Part shown: positions 57,032-64,000 of the stretch, piece after piece
Position numbering within the stretch: the first letter of the stretch is position 1
Layout of the letters: each line of letters opens with the position of its first letter
Source of the DNA: Bacillus sp. REN10
Lineage (GTDB): Bacteria; Bacillota; Bacilli; Bacillales; Domibacillaceae
Reading direction: 5' to 3'
Assembly (NCBI RefSeq): GCF_016820555.1
Contig: NZ_JADHDW010000005.1
Location: 1-64,000, forward strand
Length of the DNA stretch: 64,000 bases
Notes under the pieces: model-generated
The model's input: only the letters and a program-made list of their open reading frames with translations
Told to the model about the DNA's origin: nothing
The model's database searches: none
Made by a program: the position numbers and the translations under genes

Positions 57032-57376
57032 TTAATTTTTCTTGTCATAAAATACTCCATCCGTTTGCGTAGAAGCATAGGGATTGGTGTATTTCCCCAT
57101 AGAATGTTTCTTCTTCTTTAATCCATTCATATCCTTTTGAATGTCTTCTTGAAGCTTATTTAAAAAGGCATCAATAGTGACATTCCATTGAACGATTTGC
57201 TGGCCAAGCTGCTGCTCCACTTCATTAAACGGAGGCTGTAGTCTCGATAACAACACTTGACGCTGTTGTAATAACTCTTCTACACGCGCAATCAACTCAT
57301 CGCGATCGGCTAGTGGTTTGTCAACTAATTGATACAATTGTTCTGTTACATCATACATTGCTTGAACAGTGGACAT
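57032..57376 (-). CDS. fliT: Flagellar protein FliT
   Basis: A 114-residue helical protein at the end of flaG-fliD-fliS-fliT, where FliT, a chaperone of the cap protein FliD, is expected. The sequence (MYDVTEQLYQLVDK, ELIARVEELLQQRQVLLSRL) fits the small coiled FliT family. The ATG at 57376 overlaps the fliS stop (TAATG); a longer reading to 57439 lies inside fliS. Confidence 0.85.
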   Translation of the reverse strand: MSTVQAMYDVTEQLYQLVDKPLADRDELIARVEELLQQRQVLLSRLQPPFNEVEQQLGQQIVQWNVTIDAFLNKLQEDIQKDMNGLKKKKHSMGKYTNPYASTQTDGVFYDKKN

Positions 57377-57780
57377 TAAGCCTGTCCACCTTTTCCGCCA
57401 TGCTGCAGCTGTCGATTCTTCTGAATCACTTCTTTCCACGTATCACGGAATTCCGTCACAAATCCTTCCACTTCTTCTAAAATAGCAGGATCATTCTTTA
57501 CATTCGCTTCCATGAGACGGCGGTTCAAATAATCATACAAGGATAGTAAGTTCTGCGACATAGCTACTTCCATATTGAGTGTCACCATGAGCTCTTGAAT
57601 AATCGCTTGCGCTTTTTGGATATTCGTATTTTTGGCTTCAATATTTTTTTCAGCGATTGCCTTTTTCGCCTGATGAATAAACTTGAGGCAGCCGTTATAT
57701 AACATTAGCGTCAGCTCCCCAGGGGAAGCTGTCGTCACAGAATTATTAGAATATGTTTGATAAGGATTTTTCATTGCCAT
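57376..57780 (-). CDS. fliS: Flagellin export chaperone FliS
   Basis: A 134-residue helical chaperone which binds the flagellin C-terminus and keeps it unpolymerised before export. ASPGELTLMLYNGCLKFIHQA and SLYDYLNRRLMEANVKND are classic. AAGGAG is upstream of ATG 57780. Follows fliD by 26 bases. Confidence 0.96.
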   Translation of the reverse strand: MAMKNPYQTYSNNSVTTASPGELTLMLYNGCLKFIHQAKKAIAEKNIEAKNTNIQKAQAIIQELMVTLNMEVAMSQNLLSLYDYLNRRLMEANVKNDPAILEEVEGFVTEFRDTWKEVIQKNRQLQHGGKGGQA

Positions 57781-57806
57781 GAAAAAAATACATCTCCTTC
57801 ATTTAA

Positions 57807-59369
57807 TTACTTAAAGTAGTTCATAAGTGACATGGACTGCTCATTCGAACGTTGAATCGCTTTTTCCATCGCTGAGAATTGGCGCCAGTAGCGATCTTCT
57901 GTTTGAATTAATTTGCGTTCAAAACGTGAAATTTGATCATCTAAATTAATTAATGTTTTTCCGATTGCAAATGTATTGTTGACGCTAGAAGCACTTCCCG
58001 CTTTTTGTTCCACTGATTTTCTTGTGCCATCAATCGTTGCTCTCAGTCTTCTCGCTAACCCTTTCTCTGCATCGGTTGGCCCATCATTTGCAAATAATTT
58101 ATAAATCGCATTCGGATCTTTGGCGATTGCCTCTTTTAATTTCTTATCATCAATCACAAGCTTACCTTTTTCTAAATAATTCTTCGATGTGGTAATGCCG
58201 ATGTCAGATAGCTGATTAAATTCTGCAGGCAGACCTGATACAGGGCTCGATAAATTAAAGCGCATTTTATTCATGCCTGATGTTAATGCAGAATCGCCAC
58301 GCAATGTTCCACTGCGCGCCTTTTCTTCCCACAGCTCCGCTTCTTTATCAGACATGGCTTCCCGCTGCTCTTTCGTTAACGGCTGATAACTGCGGTAGCG
58401 CTTTTCATCCAATTCTTCATTCACTTTAGCGATTAATTCATTATACTTATCCACAAAGCCCTTGATCGTATCATACACTTTATCCACATCTGTCGCGGAA
58501 GTGAAGTTCGTTGTTCCCTTCGCTTTCAGTGAGTATTCGACGCCGCCGATTGTGAAGGTGTTAGTGGAGCGTTGGGTTTCTAGGCCGTTTAGTGTGAATT
58601 GGGCGTTGGAGCCGAGTTGGTTATTATCCAAATAAACTTGATTTCCATTATCCAAAATAGGGGTTCCGTCAGCATTCTTAGCTGGGACCTTGTCAGTATT
58701 TTTGGAAGATAGGTTTAACTTTGCAAACAAACCGTCTGTTGTAACTGAATCAGTTAATTCAATCTCTGCAACATCGTTACCATTTTCATCTTTTGCATCA
58801 CCTGTATTTTTAGCCGTCATTGAAACTTTTCCTGTAAAACTATCATAAAACATCGTGACGCCTGTTTGTTCGTTAATTTTTTTCATTACATCATTTAAAG
58901 ACTCTTTTGTTGGATCAAATGTAATTTCCACTGCCTCTTTCGCAAGCTTACCATCTTTACCAATCGCATTGATTGTAACCTTTGTATCTGTAATACCTAA
59001 ATCAGATAGCTTTGCCTCCGGGTTAATCGTCACCCCAGCACTACTTGTCATCCTCGCCGCCGTCGCTAATCCTTTCACTTCCAACGTCCCCTGAAAATCC
59101 GTCGTAGAGCTAAGGTTTCTAATTGATGCCACGGACTCATCAGATAAGTTCACCTTTTTTTGAATATAGTTCGCTTGTTTCATCACGCCGTCAAAGATTT
59201 GTTGGCTGAAGTCAAACATCGTTTTGTTCATGCTGCGGTAGTCATCGCGCTGCCATTCTAAAAATTGCTTTCTTTGATGAAGCTTATCGACTTTCATTCT
59301 TTCCGCTTTCATTAAGTCTTTGACCATTGTATCTATGTCCATACCGCTTGCTAATCCGCCAATTCGCAT
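57807..59369 (-). CDS. fliD: Flagellar filament cap protein FliD
   Basis: A 520-residue cap protein that folds flagellin into the filament tip. MRIGGLASGMDIDTMVKDLM at the N-terminus and the FliD_C coiled region (LINLDDQISRFERKLIQTEDRY) are typical. I start at ATG 59369 with AAGGAGG upstream; a TTG one codon before is less likely. Confidence 0.96.
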   Translation of the reverse strand: MRIGGLASGMDIDTMVKDLMKAERMKVDKLHQRKQFLEWQRDDYRSMNKTMFDFSQQIFDGVMKQANYIQKKVNLSDESVASIRNLSSTTDFQGTLEVKGLATAARMTSSAGVTINPEAKLSDLGITDTKVTINAIGKDGKLAKEAVEITFDPTKESLNDVMKKINEQTGVTMFYDSFTGKVSMTAKNTGDAKDENGNDVAEIELTDSVTTDGLFAKLNLSSKNTDKVPAKNADGTPILDNGNQVYLDNNQLGSNAQFTLNGLETQRSTNTFTIGGVEYSLKAKGTTNFTSATDVDKVYDTIKGFVDKYNELIAKVNEELDEKRYRSYQPLTKEQREAMSDKEAELWEEKARSGTLRGDSALTSGMNKMRFNLSSPVSGLPAEFNQLSDIGITTSKNYLEKGKLVIDDKKLKEAIAKDPNAIYKLFANDGPTDAEKGLARRLRATIDGTRKSVEQKAGSASSVNNTFAIGKTLINLDDQISRFERKLIQTEDRYWRQFSAMEKAIQRSNEQSMSLMNYFK

Positions 59370-59382
59370 CAAAAATGCCTCC

Positions 59383-59718
59383 TTAAATCTTTTTATCTAC
59401 TAAAATCCCTATATGTTCTGTCATCGCTGCGTACATATCTAATACTTTTTTCGATGGAATTTCCCGAATCACTTCTTGCGTGACGTCATCAACCATCGTT
59501 ACATAATATTCTTCTAATTCATCATGAAATTCAAATTTCACATGTAAGGTGGAAGGCTTCAAGAATTCATTCATCCCTTGAATTATTCTCTCCATCTCCG
59601 CTTTGGAAGGCTGTTTTTGAACCTCCTCTACTTCTTTCGCTACTTCTGTTTCCCGTTGTTGCAGGGGAGGAGTCACCGACTTTATCACTTGGTTGGACGC
59701 TCCTAGCTTATCAATCAT
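59383..59718 (-). CDS. flaG: Flagellar protein FlaG
   Basis: A 111-residue FlaG-family protein (YvyC in B. subtilis). The C-terminal LHVKFEFHDELEEYYVTMVD and the ending VTQEVIREIPSKKVLDMYAAM are the FlaG hallmarks; the N-terminal half is Gln/Glu-rich and probably unstructured. First gene of the fliD operon. Confidence 0.93.
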   Translation of the reverse strand: MIDKLGASNQVIKSVTPPLQQRETEVAKEVEEVQKQPSKAEMERIIQGMNEFLKPSTLHVKFEFHDELEEYYVTMVDDVTQEVIREIPSKKVLDMYAAMTEHIGILVDKKI

Positions 59719-59755
59719 CTCCTATCGCTCCCTCCGGAAAATATCTCTATCTCTT

Positions 59756-59782
59756 ATATCGGAAGCTGCATCATGATATTAA
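59756..59782 (-). promoter_or_regulatory. Sigma-D-type promoter of flaG-fliD-fliS-fliT
   Basis: Minus strand TTAA (59779-59782), 15 bases, TCCGATAT (59756-59763), 38 bases before flaG. One mismatch in each box of the consensus. Confidence 0.7.
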
Positions 59783-59873
59783 CAGGAAAAGCGAAAACAG
59801 TTCATTTTTCCTTGATGGCACTTGAAACTTTCTTGCTTTTCGTTCGTATCATTTTAGTAAGAAAGGGGAGAGC

Positions 59874-60080
59874 ATGATGGACAGAAAAGGATGTATCAAA
59901 TGCGGCAGTACGAACGCCGGACAAAAAGAAGTGGCGATGACGGGTACGGGCTTATCGAAAATGTTTGATATTCAAAAGAATCAATTCATTGTTGTCTATT
60001 GCAAAAAATGCGGCTACTCTGAGTTTTACAATAAAGAAGCATCGACAGCTTCTAACGTCTTGGATTTCTTTTTTGGCTAA
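59874..60080 (+). CDS. Small zinc-ribbon protein
   Basis: A 68-residue protein with two Cys pairs (CIKCGSTNAG near residue 7 and YCKKCGYSEFY near 43) that form a zinc ribbon. It matches the COG3478-type family in which the ribbon is followed by LDFFFG at the C-terminus. AAGGGGAG lies upstream. Function unknown, perhaps nucleic-acid or protein binding. Confidence 0.85.
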   Translation: MMDRKGCIKCGSTNAGQKEVAMTGTGLSKMFDIQKNQFIVVYCKKCGYSEFYNKEASTASNVLDFFFG

Positions 60081-60086
60081 TCCAAA

Positions 60087-60122
60087 AACGCGCTGGCATC
60101 ATGATGCCAGCGCACTTTTTTC
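60087..60122. terminator. Bidirectional terminator, 60.1 kb
   Basis: GCGCTGGCATC / GATGCCAGCGC (60090-60100 with 60103-60113) then T-run; converging genes on both sides. Confidence 0.9.
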
Positions 60123-60740
60123 TTATAGCAATTTCTCTTTTAACAGCCATCCAATTTGCTGAAAATAGCTCACTTCATGCGGAACAATATCTGTTTGATC
60201 AACGGTTTTCTGAATTGAATGAATGATGCCCGCATTATCTATGTATTCTCCATGAACATTCATTTCTATTGTTTCTCCAAGACAAAATGCACAAAATGTG
60301 GAAAGCTTTACTTTCACGATTCCAGCCACTTCTTCCCTTTGAAGCTCGGAAACTGCGATTGATTGATCCGTCTTATGCAAAAACACATGACATCTTTCAT
60401 GATCTAAAAAGTTGCTCACTTGCAGGCGATCTTTCACCACTCCTAAAGGAATCAGTTCTTCAAATTTAACCTCGATCCCCAATTCCTCTTGCACTTCCCT
60501 CACGCCGTCCTGTACGGTTTCCTGAGCCAGCAAATGCCCAGCAGCCGTGATATCTAAAAGATTCGGAAAATCCTTTTTCTGTTCACTGCGAATTTGCAAG
60601 TATACATCATGGCCGCTGACTACCCAACAATGAAAGGTTTCATGCCATAAGCCCTTTTGATGGACTTCTTCCCTTGTCGCCTCACCTATTCGATTCCCTT
60701 CCTCATCAAATACCGCAAGCACTTCCGTTTCCATCCCCAT
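60123..60740 (-). CDS. Nudix hydrolase
   Basis: A 205-residue protein of the Nudix/IPP isomerase-like group. FHCWVVSGHDVYLQIRSEQKKDFPNLLD and then the Nudix box GHLLAQETVQDGVREVQEEL (residues about 67-87) have the Glu residues needed for magnesium. The N-terminal EVLAVFDEEGNRIGEATREE fits the same group. Substrate unknown. A GGGGG site precedes the ATG. It lies 7 bases before the ywbE end and may share its transcript. Confidence 0.85.
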   Translation of the reverse strand: MGMETEVLAVFDEEGNRIGEATREEVHQKGLWHETFHCWVVSGHDVYLQIRSEQKKDFPNLLDITAAGHLLAQETVQDGVREVQEELGIEVKFEELIPLGVVKDRLQVSNFLDHERCHVFLHKTDQSIAVSELQREEVAGIVKVKLSTFCAFCLGETIEMNVHGEYIDNAGIIHSIQKTVDQTDIVPHEVSYFQQIGWLLKEKLL

Positions 60741-60747
60741 TCCCCCC

Positions 60748-60939
60748 TTAATAAATGTGTTGCACTCTTCCTACTTGCCCATCCTCAAGCCGAACTTTAA
60801 TGCCATGAGGATGAAAGCTTGAATTCGTCAAAATATCTTTCACGATGCCTCTCGTTTTCTTTCCTGTTCGCTGATCCTTCTTTAAGACGATATCAACCTC
60901 GATCCCCGGCTGAATATTTTTGCGATGTTGTCCGTTCAT
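60748..60939 (-). CDS. ywbE: YwbE family protein
   Basis: A 63-residue basic protein; the run IQPGIEVDIVLKKDQRTGKK and HPHGIKVRLEDGQVGRV are those of the conserved YwbE (DUF2196) family, probably a small beta-barrel nucleic-acid binder. I start at ATG 60939 with AAGGAG upstream; a GTG at 60948 is inside the site. Confidence 0.88.
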   Translation of the reverse strand: MNGQHRKNIQPGIEVDIVLKKDQRTGKKTRGIVKDILTNSSFHPHGIKVRLEDGQVGRVQHIY

Positions 60940-60995
60940 TTTTTTCACTCCTTGTTTATTGATCGTAACAATAGGTCGAAAGAATTACATTTTAT

Positions 60996-61032
60996 TAGAC
61001 AAATGGCTCATATTTATTTATAATAATTATTA
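60996..61032 (+). promoter_or_regulatory. Promoter with PerR-like box before the glutathione peroxidase gene
   Basis: TAGACA (60996-61001), 17 bases, TATAAT (61019-61024). TTATAATAATTATTA (61018-61032) matches the PerR box TTATAATNATTATAA in all but one base and covers the -10, so peroxide-responsive repression is likely. A second AT-rich partial box follows. Confidence 0.75.
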
Positions 61033-61058
61033 AATAATAATTATTAGAGGTGACTCAT

Positions 61059-61607
61059 ATGAATATCTTTCATTTTACCGCAGAAAAAAGAAATGGAGAC
61101 ATGGTTTCTCTTGAACATTATAAAGGAAAAGTATTGCTCATCGTTAATACAGCGAGCAAATGTGCATTTACTCCGCAATTTGAAGACTTACAAAAGCTTT
61201 ACCTCACGTATAAAGATGCCGGGCTAGAAATATTAGGGTTTCCTTGCAATCAATTTGGCGGCCAAGAACCGGGAACGAGTGAAGATGCCTCTGCGTTTTG
61301 TCAATTGAATTACGGCGTCACGTTCCCAATGTTTTCAAAAGTAGATGTCAACGGCGAACAGGCTCTTCCTTTATTTCAATTTTTAAAAGAGGCTGCGCCA
61401 TTCCGTGGATTTGATGAATCCAATATCAATGAGAAATTATTAAAAGCAATGATCTCAGACAAAAATCCAGAGTTTCTCCTAGGCGACTCCATCAAATGGA
61501 ACTTCACGAAATTCCTGATCGACCAAGAAGGAAACGTCGTCCAGCGATTCGAACCATCCGATGAGCCAGCTTCATTTGTAAAAGAAATAGAGAGATTGCT
61601 TCGATGA
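61059..61607 (+). CDS. bsaA: Glutathione peroxidase-family thiol peroxidase
   Basis: A 182-residue cysteine GPx homolog. The peroxidatic Cys35 is in NTASKCAFT, with Gln in [13 protein letters not shown] and Trp in IKWNFTKFL completing the triad or tetrad. In Bacillus such enzymes use thioredoxin or bacillithiol rather than glutathione. I start at ATG 61059 with GAGGTG upstream. A PerR-like operator sits on the promoter. Confidence 0.93.
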   Translation: MNIFHFTAEKRNGDMVSLEHYKGKVLLIVNTASKCAFTPQFEDLQKLYLTYKDAGLEILGFPCNQFGGQEPGTSEDASAFCQLNYGVTFPMFSKVDVNGEQALPLFQFLKEAAPFRGFDESNINEKLLKAMISDKNPEFLLGDSIKWNFTKFLIDQEGNVVQRFEPSDEPASFVKEIERLLR

Positions 61608-61639
61608 GAATTGAGGATTGCTGATCAATCTGGTATATA

Positions 61640-61671
61640 CAAAAAGGATGGGGCGCACCCCATCCTTTTAT
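61640..61671. terminator. Bidirectional terminator, 61.65 kb
   Basis: Perfect 12-bp stem AAAAGGATGGGG / CCCCATCCTTTT (61642-61653 with 61658-61669), loop CGCA. It touches the stop codon of the chemoreceptor gene. Confidence 0.9.
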
Positions 61672-63431
61672 ACTTTGTATCTATTAATGACCGCAGACAA
61701 TGCTTCGCTTAGTTGCGATAGTTGATCGGCTGAATGACTAACAGTAGAAATGGCTTTCGATTGTTCATCTACGGAAGCGGAGATTTCTTCTACAGCGGCG
61801 GCCGTTTCTTCTGACACCGCAGAGATGTTTTGAATTACGCTTTGAATTTCATGACTTTGATTAGTCACTGTCACAATTTCACTGCTTAATACATCAATCG
61901 CTTTAATAGTTTCTTTCACAGCTTCCGAGATCTCATTAAATTCCATCTCGGTTTCATGCACAGCGTTATTGAGCTGTGTCGAAAAGACAACTGTCTCTTC
62001 CATCATTGACACCGTTGTTTCCGTTTCTTGCTGGATACCTGTGATCATCTCTTGGATTTGTTTTGTCGCTTGATTCGATTCTTCCGCCAGTTTTCTCACT
62101 TCCTCCGCAACAACCGCAAATCCTTTGCCATGTTCCCCCGCTCGTGCGGCTTCAATACTAGCATTTAAGGCCAGTAGATTCGTTTGCTGGGTAATGTGAT
62201 TAATTGTTTCTGTAATATGTGAGATGTTTTGAATTTGATTCGTTAAGTTCGTGATGCTTTCCTTAATTTTTTCAGACGCATCTAACGACTGGGCGTTGGA
62301 ATGCTTCAGTACTTGAACGATTTCTTTTCCATGATCGGTTGCTTTTTCTGTAGAAGTAGTAATGTCGCGAATCGCTTGATTTTCCTGATTCATTTGCGCA
62401 ATTGCATCTGACAGGCGATCGACATTTCGACTCATATCATCAATATCTGAAGCTTGTGAAACCGCTCCGCTGGAAATTTCGTTCATCGCACGGGCAATTT
62501 CTTGGCTGCTGGCCGAAGTTTCTTCTGAAACAGCTGATAAATCCGTCGCCGAGTGAAGCAATTCATTGCTTGTCTCTTGAAGCTTGCCAATTAGTCCTCT
62601 TAGTTCACTAGACATTTTATTAAACGAATGATTCAATTGTCCCACTTCATCCGACGTTTCTCGAAGCGTCGGCACATTTAATTCGCCATCCGCAATCTTT
62701 AAAGAAATGGCTGCCGCCTGCTTCAATAAATCTAACTTCTTCTTCGCAAACAAAAACATCATCGCCAAACTCAAAATAGCAATCGAAATCGTAATTAAAA
62801 TAATATACATCTTTAATGACTGTAATGATTGATAAAACTCAGATTCATAGGCACCTACACCAATATTCCAATCCCACGGTTCAAAGTACGCCATGTAAGC
62901 GATTTTTGGCTGTTCTTTTGCTTCTCCAGTATTCTTCCAAGCATACGTATAGAAATGGTCTTCCGGATCTGTTGCTTGCGCGGCTTTTACGAGCTCCCGT
63001 TGAACATACACTCCTTGACTATTTTGAGAATCGGACTTGTCTTCTCCAATAGGAATGGCCGGATGAAGCTGCGCTTTATGATCGGAGTCATAGGCATATA
63101 AATACCCATTCTCTTTATACAAATAGTTAGACTGTTTGAAGTCGTACCCTTCTGTCCCCGTCTTAGGACCGTTTAATATCACTCTTGCTTTCTCTTTCGC
63201 TTCTTCTAACGTGATGCTGCCATCTTGTACGTTTTGATCGAGCGCCTCAAGGACCGGCAAAGCCCCTTGAACAATGCTTTCCAATTCTTCCTTTCCGCTA
63301 TTAATTAATTGCTTTTTAGCTAAGTAATAGCTAGACATTCCGATCGCACTGCTAATTGTTACAATCACAATCGTAACGGCTAAAAGCAGCTGAACAGAAA
63401 TCCGATGGAAAAAAGATATGCTCGCCTTCAT
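61668..63431 (-). CDS. Methyl-accepting chemotaxis protein with Cache domain
   Basis: A 587-residue receptor: first membrane helix about 12-35, an extracellular single Cache domain (about 36-200, with [20 protein letters not shown] and [12 protein letters not shown]), second helix about 205-228, HAMP domain about 230-285, and the signalling domain with the conserved hairpin ([20 protein letters not shown], then [20 protein letters not shown]). Such Cache receptors bind small organic acids or similar ligands. ATG 63431 has AAAGGA upstream; the first in-frame ATG at 63458 has none. Confidence 0.94.
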   Translation of the reverse strand: MKASISFFHRISVQLLLAVTIVIVTISSAIGMSSYYLAKKQLINSGKEELESIVQGALPVLEALDQNVQDGSITLEEAKEKARVILNGPKTGTEGYDFKQSNYLYKENGYLYAYDSDHKAQLHPAIPIGEDKSDSQNSQGVYVQRELVKAAQATDPEDHFYTYAWKNTGEAKEQPKIAYMAYFEPWDWNIGVGAYESEFYQSLQSLKMYIILITISIAILSLAMMFLFAKKKLDLLKQAAAISLKIADGELNVPTLRETSDEVGQLNHSFNKMSSELRGLIGKLQETSNELLHSATDLSAVSEETSASSQEIARAMNEISSGAVSQASDIDDMSRNVDRLSDAIAQMNQENQAIRDITTSTEKATDHGKEIVQVLKHSNAQSLDASEKIKESITNLTNQIQNISHITETINHITQQTNLLALNASIEAARAGEHGKGFAVVAEEVRKLAEESNQATKQIQEMITGIQQETETTVSMMEETVVFSTQLNNAVHETEMEFNEISEAVKETIKAIDVLSSEIVTVTNQSHEIQSVIQNISAVSEETAAAVEEISASVDEQSKAISTVSHSADQLSQLSEALSAVINRYKV

Positions 63432-63587
63432 CGTCTTCTTCCTTTCAATTATTTTCATATAATTTCATAACATTATAGTCCATATTATCAGACAAAAGTT
63501 TCAATAAAAAGATCTTTACAAACAATTAATATTTCGATTTTCATGGGTACATTGGATTGTATGTGGCTAATATTCAAAAATGAGGAA

Positions 63588-63624
63588 AAAACCACCTGAA
63601 TCTATACAAGACTCAAGTGGTTTC
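63588..63624 (-). terminator. Terminator after the SLH protein gene
   Basis: AACCACCTGA / TCAAGTGGTT (63590-63599 with 63613-63622) with one mismatch, A-run on + strand giving U on the minus strand. Confidence 0.75.
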
Positions 63625-63630
63625 GTCGCA

Positions 63631-64000
63631 TTATCTATATTGATCTAATTTATAAATGACCTTTGCCGCTTCCGCTCTTGTTGAGGATTTCTTCGGCATG
63701 AATGTTTCATTACGGTAACCAGAGATCATGTTTTGTTCGACAGCCACATCGATGTCATTCTTGAACTCTTGATGAATGTGTTTGTTATCTTTGAAATTAG
63801 CTGGCTTAGTGGCTGTGAACGTCTTGCCTGTTTTGACTTCAAGTGCTTTCACCGTCATGGCGGCCATTTGCTCTCTTGTCACCGGCTTATGTGGAGCAAA
63901 TTTATCTTTGCTCATCCCAGAAATAATGCCTGCTTCATAGACAGCCGCAATGTCTTTCTCCATGTTTGCTGGTACATCTTTAAAAGGCGCTTTTCCTTTT
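63631..64000 (-). CDS. C-terminal part of an SLH-domain protein (runs off the window)
   Basis: The reading frame is open through the window end, so only the last 123 or so residues are seen. Two S-layer homology motifs are visible: FKDVPANMEKDIAAVYEAGI followed by KDKFAPHKPVTREQMAAM, and FKNDIDVAVEQNMISGYRN followed by FMPKKSSTRAEAAKVIYKL. SLH motifs bind pyruvylated wall polymers. What the N-terminal part is cannot be told. Upstream the frame continues past the ATG at 63963, so that is not the real start. Confidence 0.88.
   Translation of the reverse strand, partial: KGKAPFKDVPANMEKDIAAVYEAGIISGMSKDKFAPHKPVTREQMAAMTVKALEVKTGKTFTATKPANFKDNKHIHQEFKNDIDVAVEQNMISGYRNETFMPKKSSTRAEAAKVIYKLDQYR

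Overview
The window is a chromosome segment from a Gram-positive member of the Bacillaceae, moderate in GC (low to mid 40s by eye), motile and probably endospore-forming. The gene order follows the Bacillus subtilis block clpP / crh-whiA-yvcK-rapZ-yvcI / trxB-yvcD / his / yvoF-ppaX-yvoD-lgt-hprK / yvlD-yvlB / uvrA-uvrB-csbA / minJ-ctpB / ftsX-ftsE-cccB / prfB-secA / hpf / fliT-fliS-fliD-flaG. A YjcZ-type micro-protein and a SinI-type anti-repressor also fit a Bacillus relative. Genus and species cannot be fixed from the sequence alone.

Layout. 1-2.5 kb is an accessory edge: a DUF4259 protein, a secreted SH3 protein, a TetR regulator and an unlisted 55-residue SinI-like protein, then tRNA-Arg(CCG). 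3.0-8.7 kb holds clpP under a CtsR-type operator, the crh-whiA-yvcK-rapZ-yvcI operon and trxB. 8.8-17 kb holds a TPR protein and a compact histidine operon (hisZGDBHAF and a fused hisIE; hisC and the histidinol-phosphatase are not here). 17-23 kb holds the carbon starvation transporter CstA and an operon with hprK, lgt, yvoD, ppaX and an acetyltransferase. Crh, HprK and PpaX together cover the serine-phosphorylation branch of carbon catabolite control. 23-30 kb holds an amidase, yvlD-yvlB and uvrBA with a LexA-like box. 30.5-33.8 kb is a five-gene persulfide/sulfide detoxification operon (CstB-like dioxygenase-rhodanese, glutaredoxin, CstR-like repressor, rhodanese, TauE) lying between uvrB and csbA. 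34-45 kb holds csbA, an HD phosphohydrolase, uppP, a CorC/HlyC-type transporter with a possible leader peptide, an E. coli-like speG, a Hpt-REC-GGDEF-REC protein, minJ, ctpB and a ResA-like thioredoxin. 45-55 kb holds an EnvC-like M23 peptidase behind ftsEX, cccB, prfB with its +1 frameshift, secA, a SEC-C protein and hpf. 55-60 kb is flagellar: a divergent flagellin and a FliS-like protein transcribed back to back, then flaG-fliD-fliS-fliT, all behind sigma-D-type promoters. 60-64 kb holds a Nudix protein, ywbE, a glutathione peroxidase under a PerR-like box, a chemoreceptor and the end of an SLH-domain protein cut by the window edge.

The least explained signals are non-coding. Four intergenic regions carry degenerate tandem arrays with a period of 20 or 21 bp (10.44, 18.80, 23.85 and 33.88 kb), about two turns of B-DNA. 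There is a nested palindromic element at 38.73-38.93 kb, a folded element after clpP, and a possible leader-peptide/hairpin switch before the CorC/HlyC gene. I saw no CRISPR array, rRNA, intact insertion sequence or prophage.
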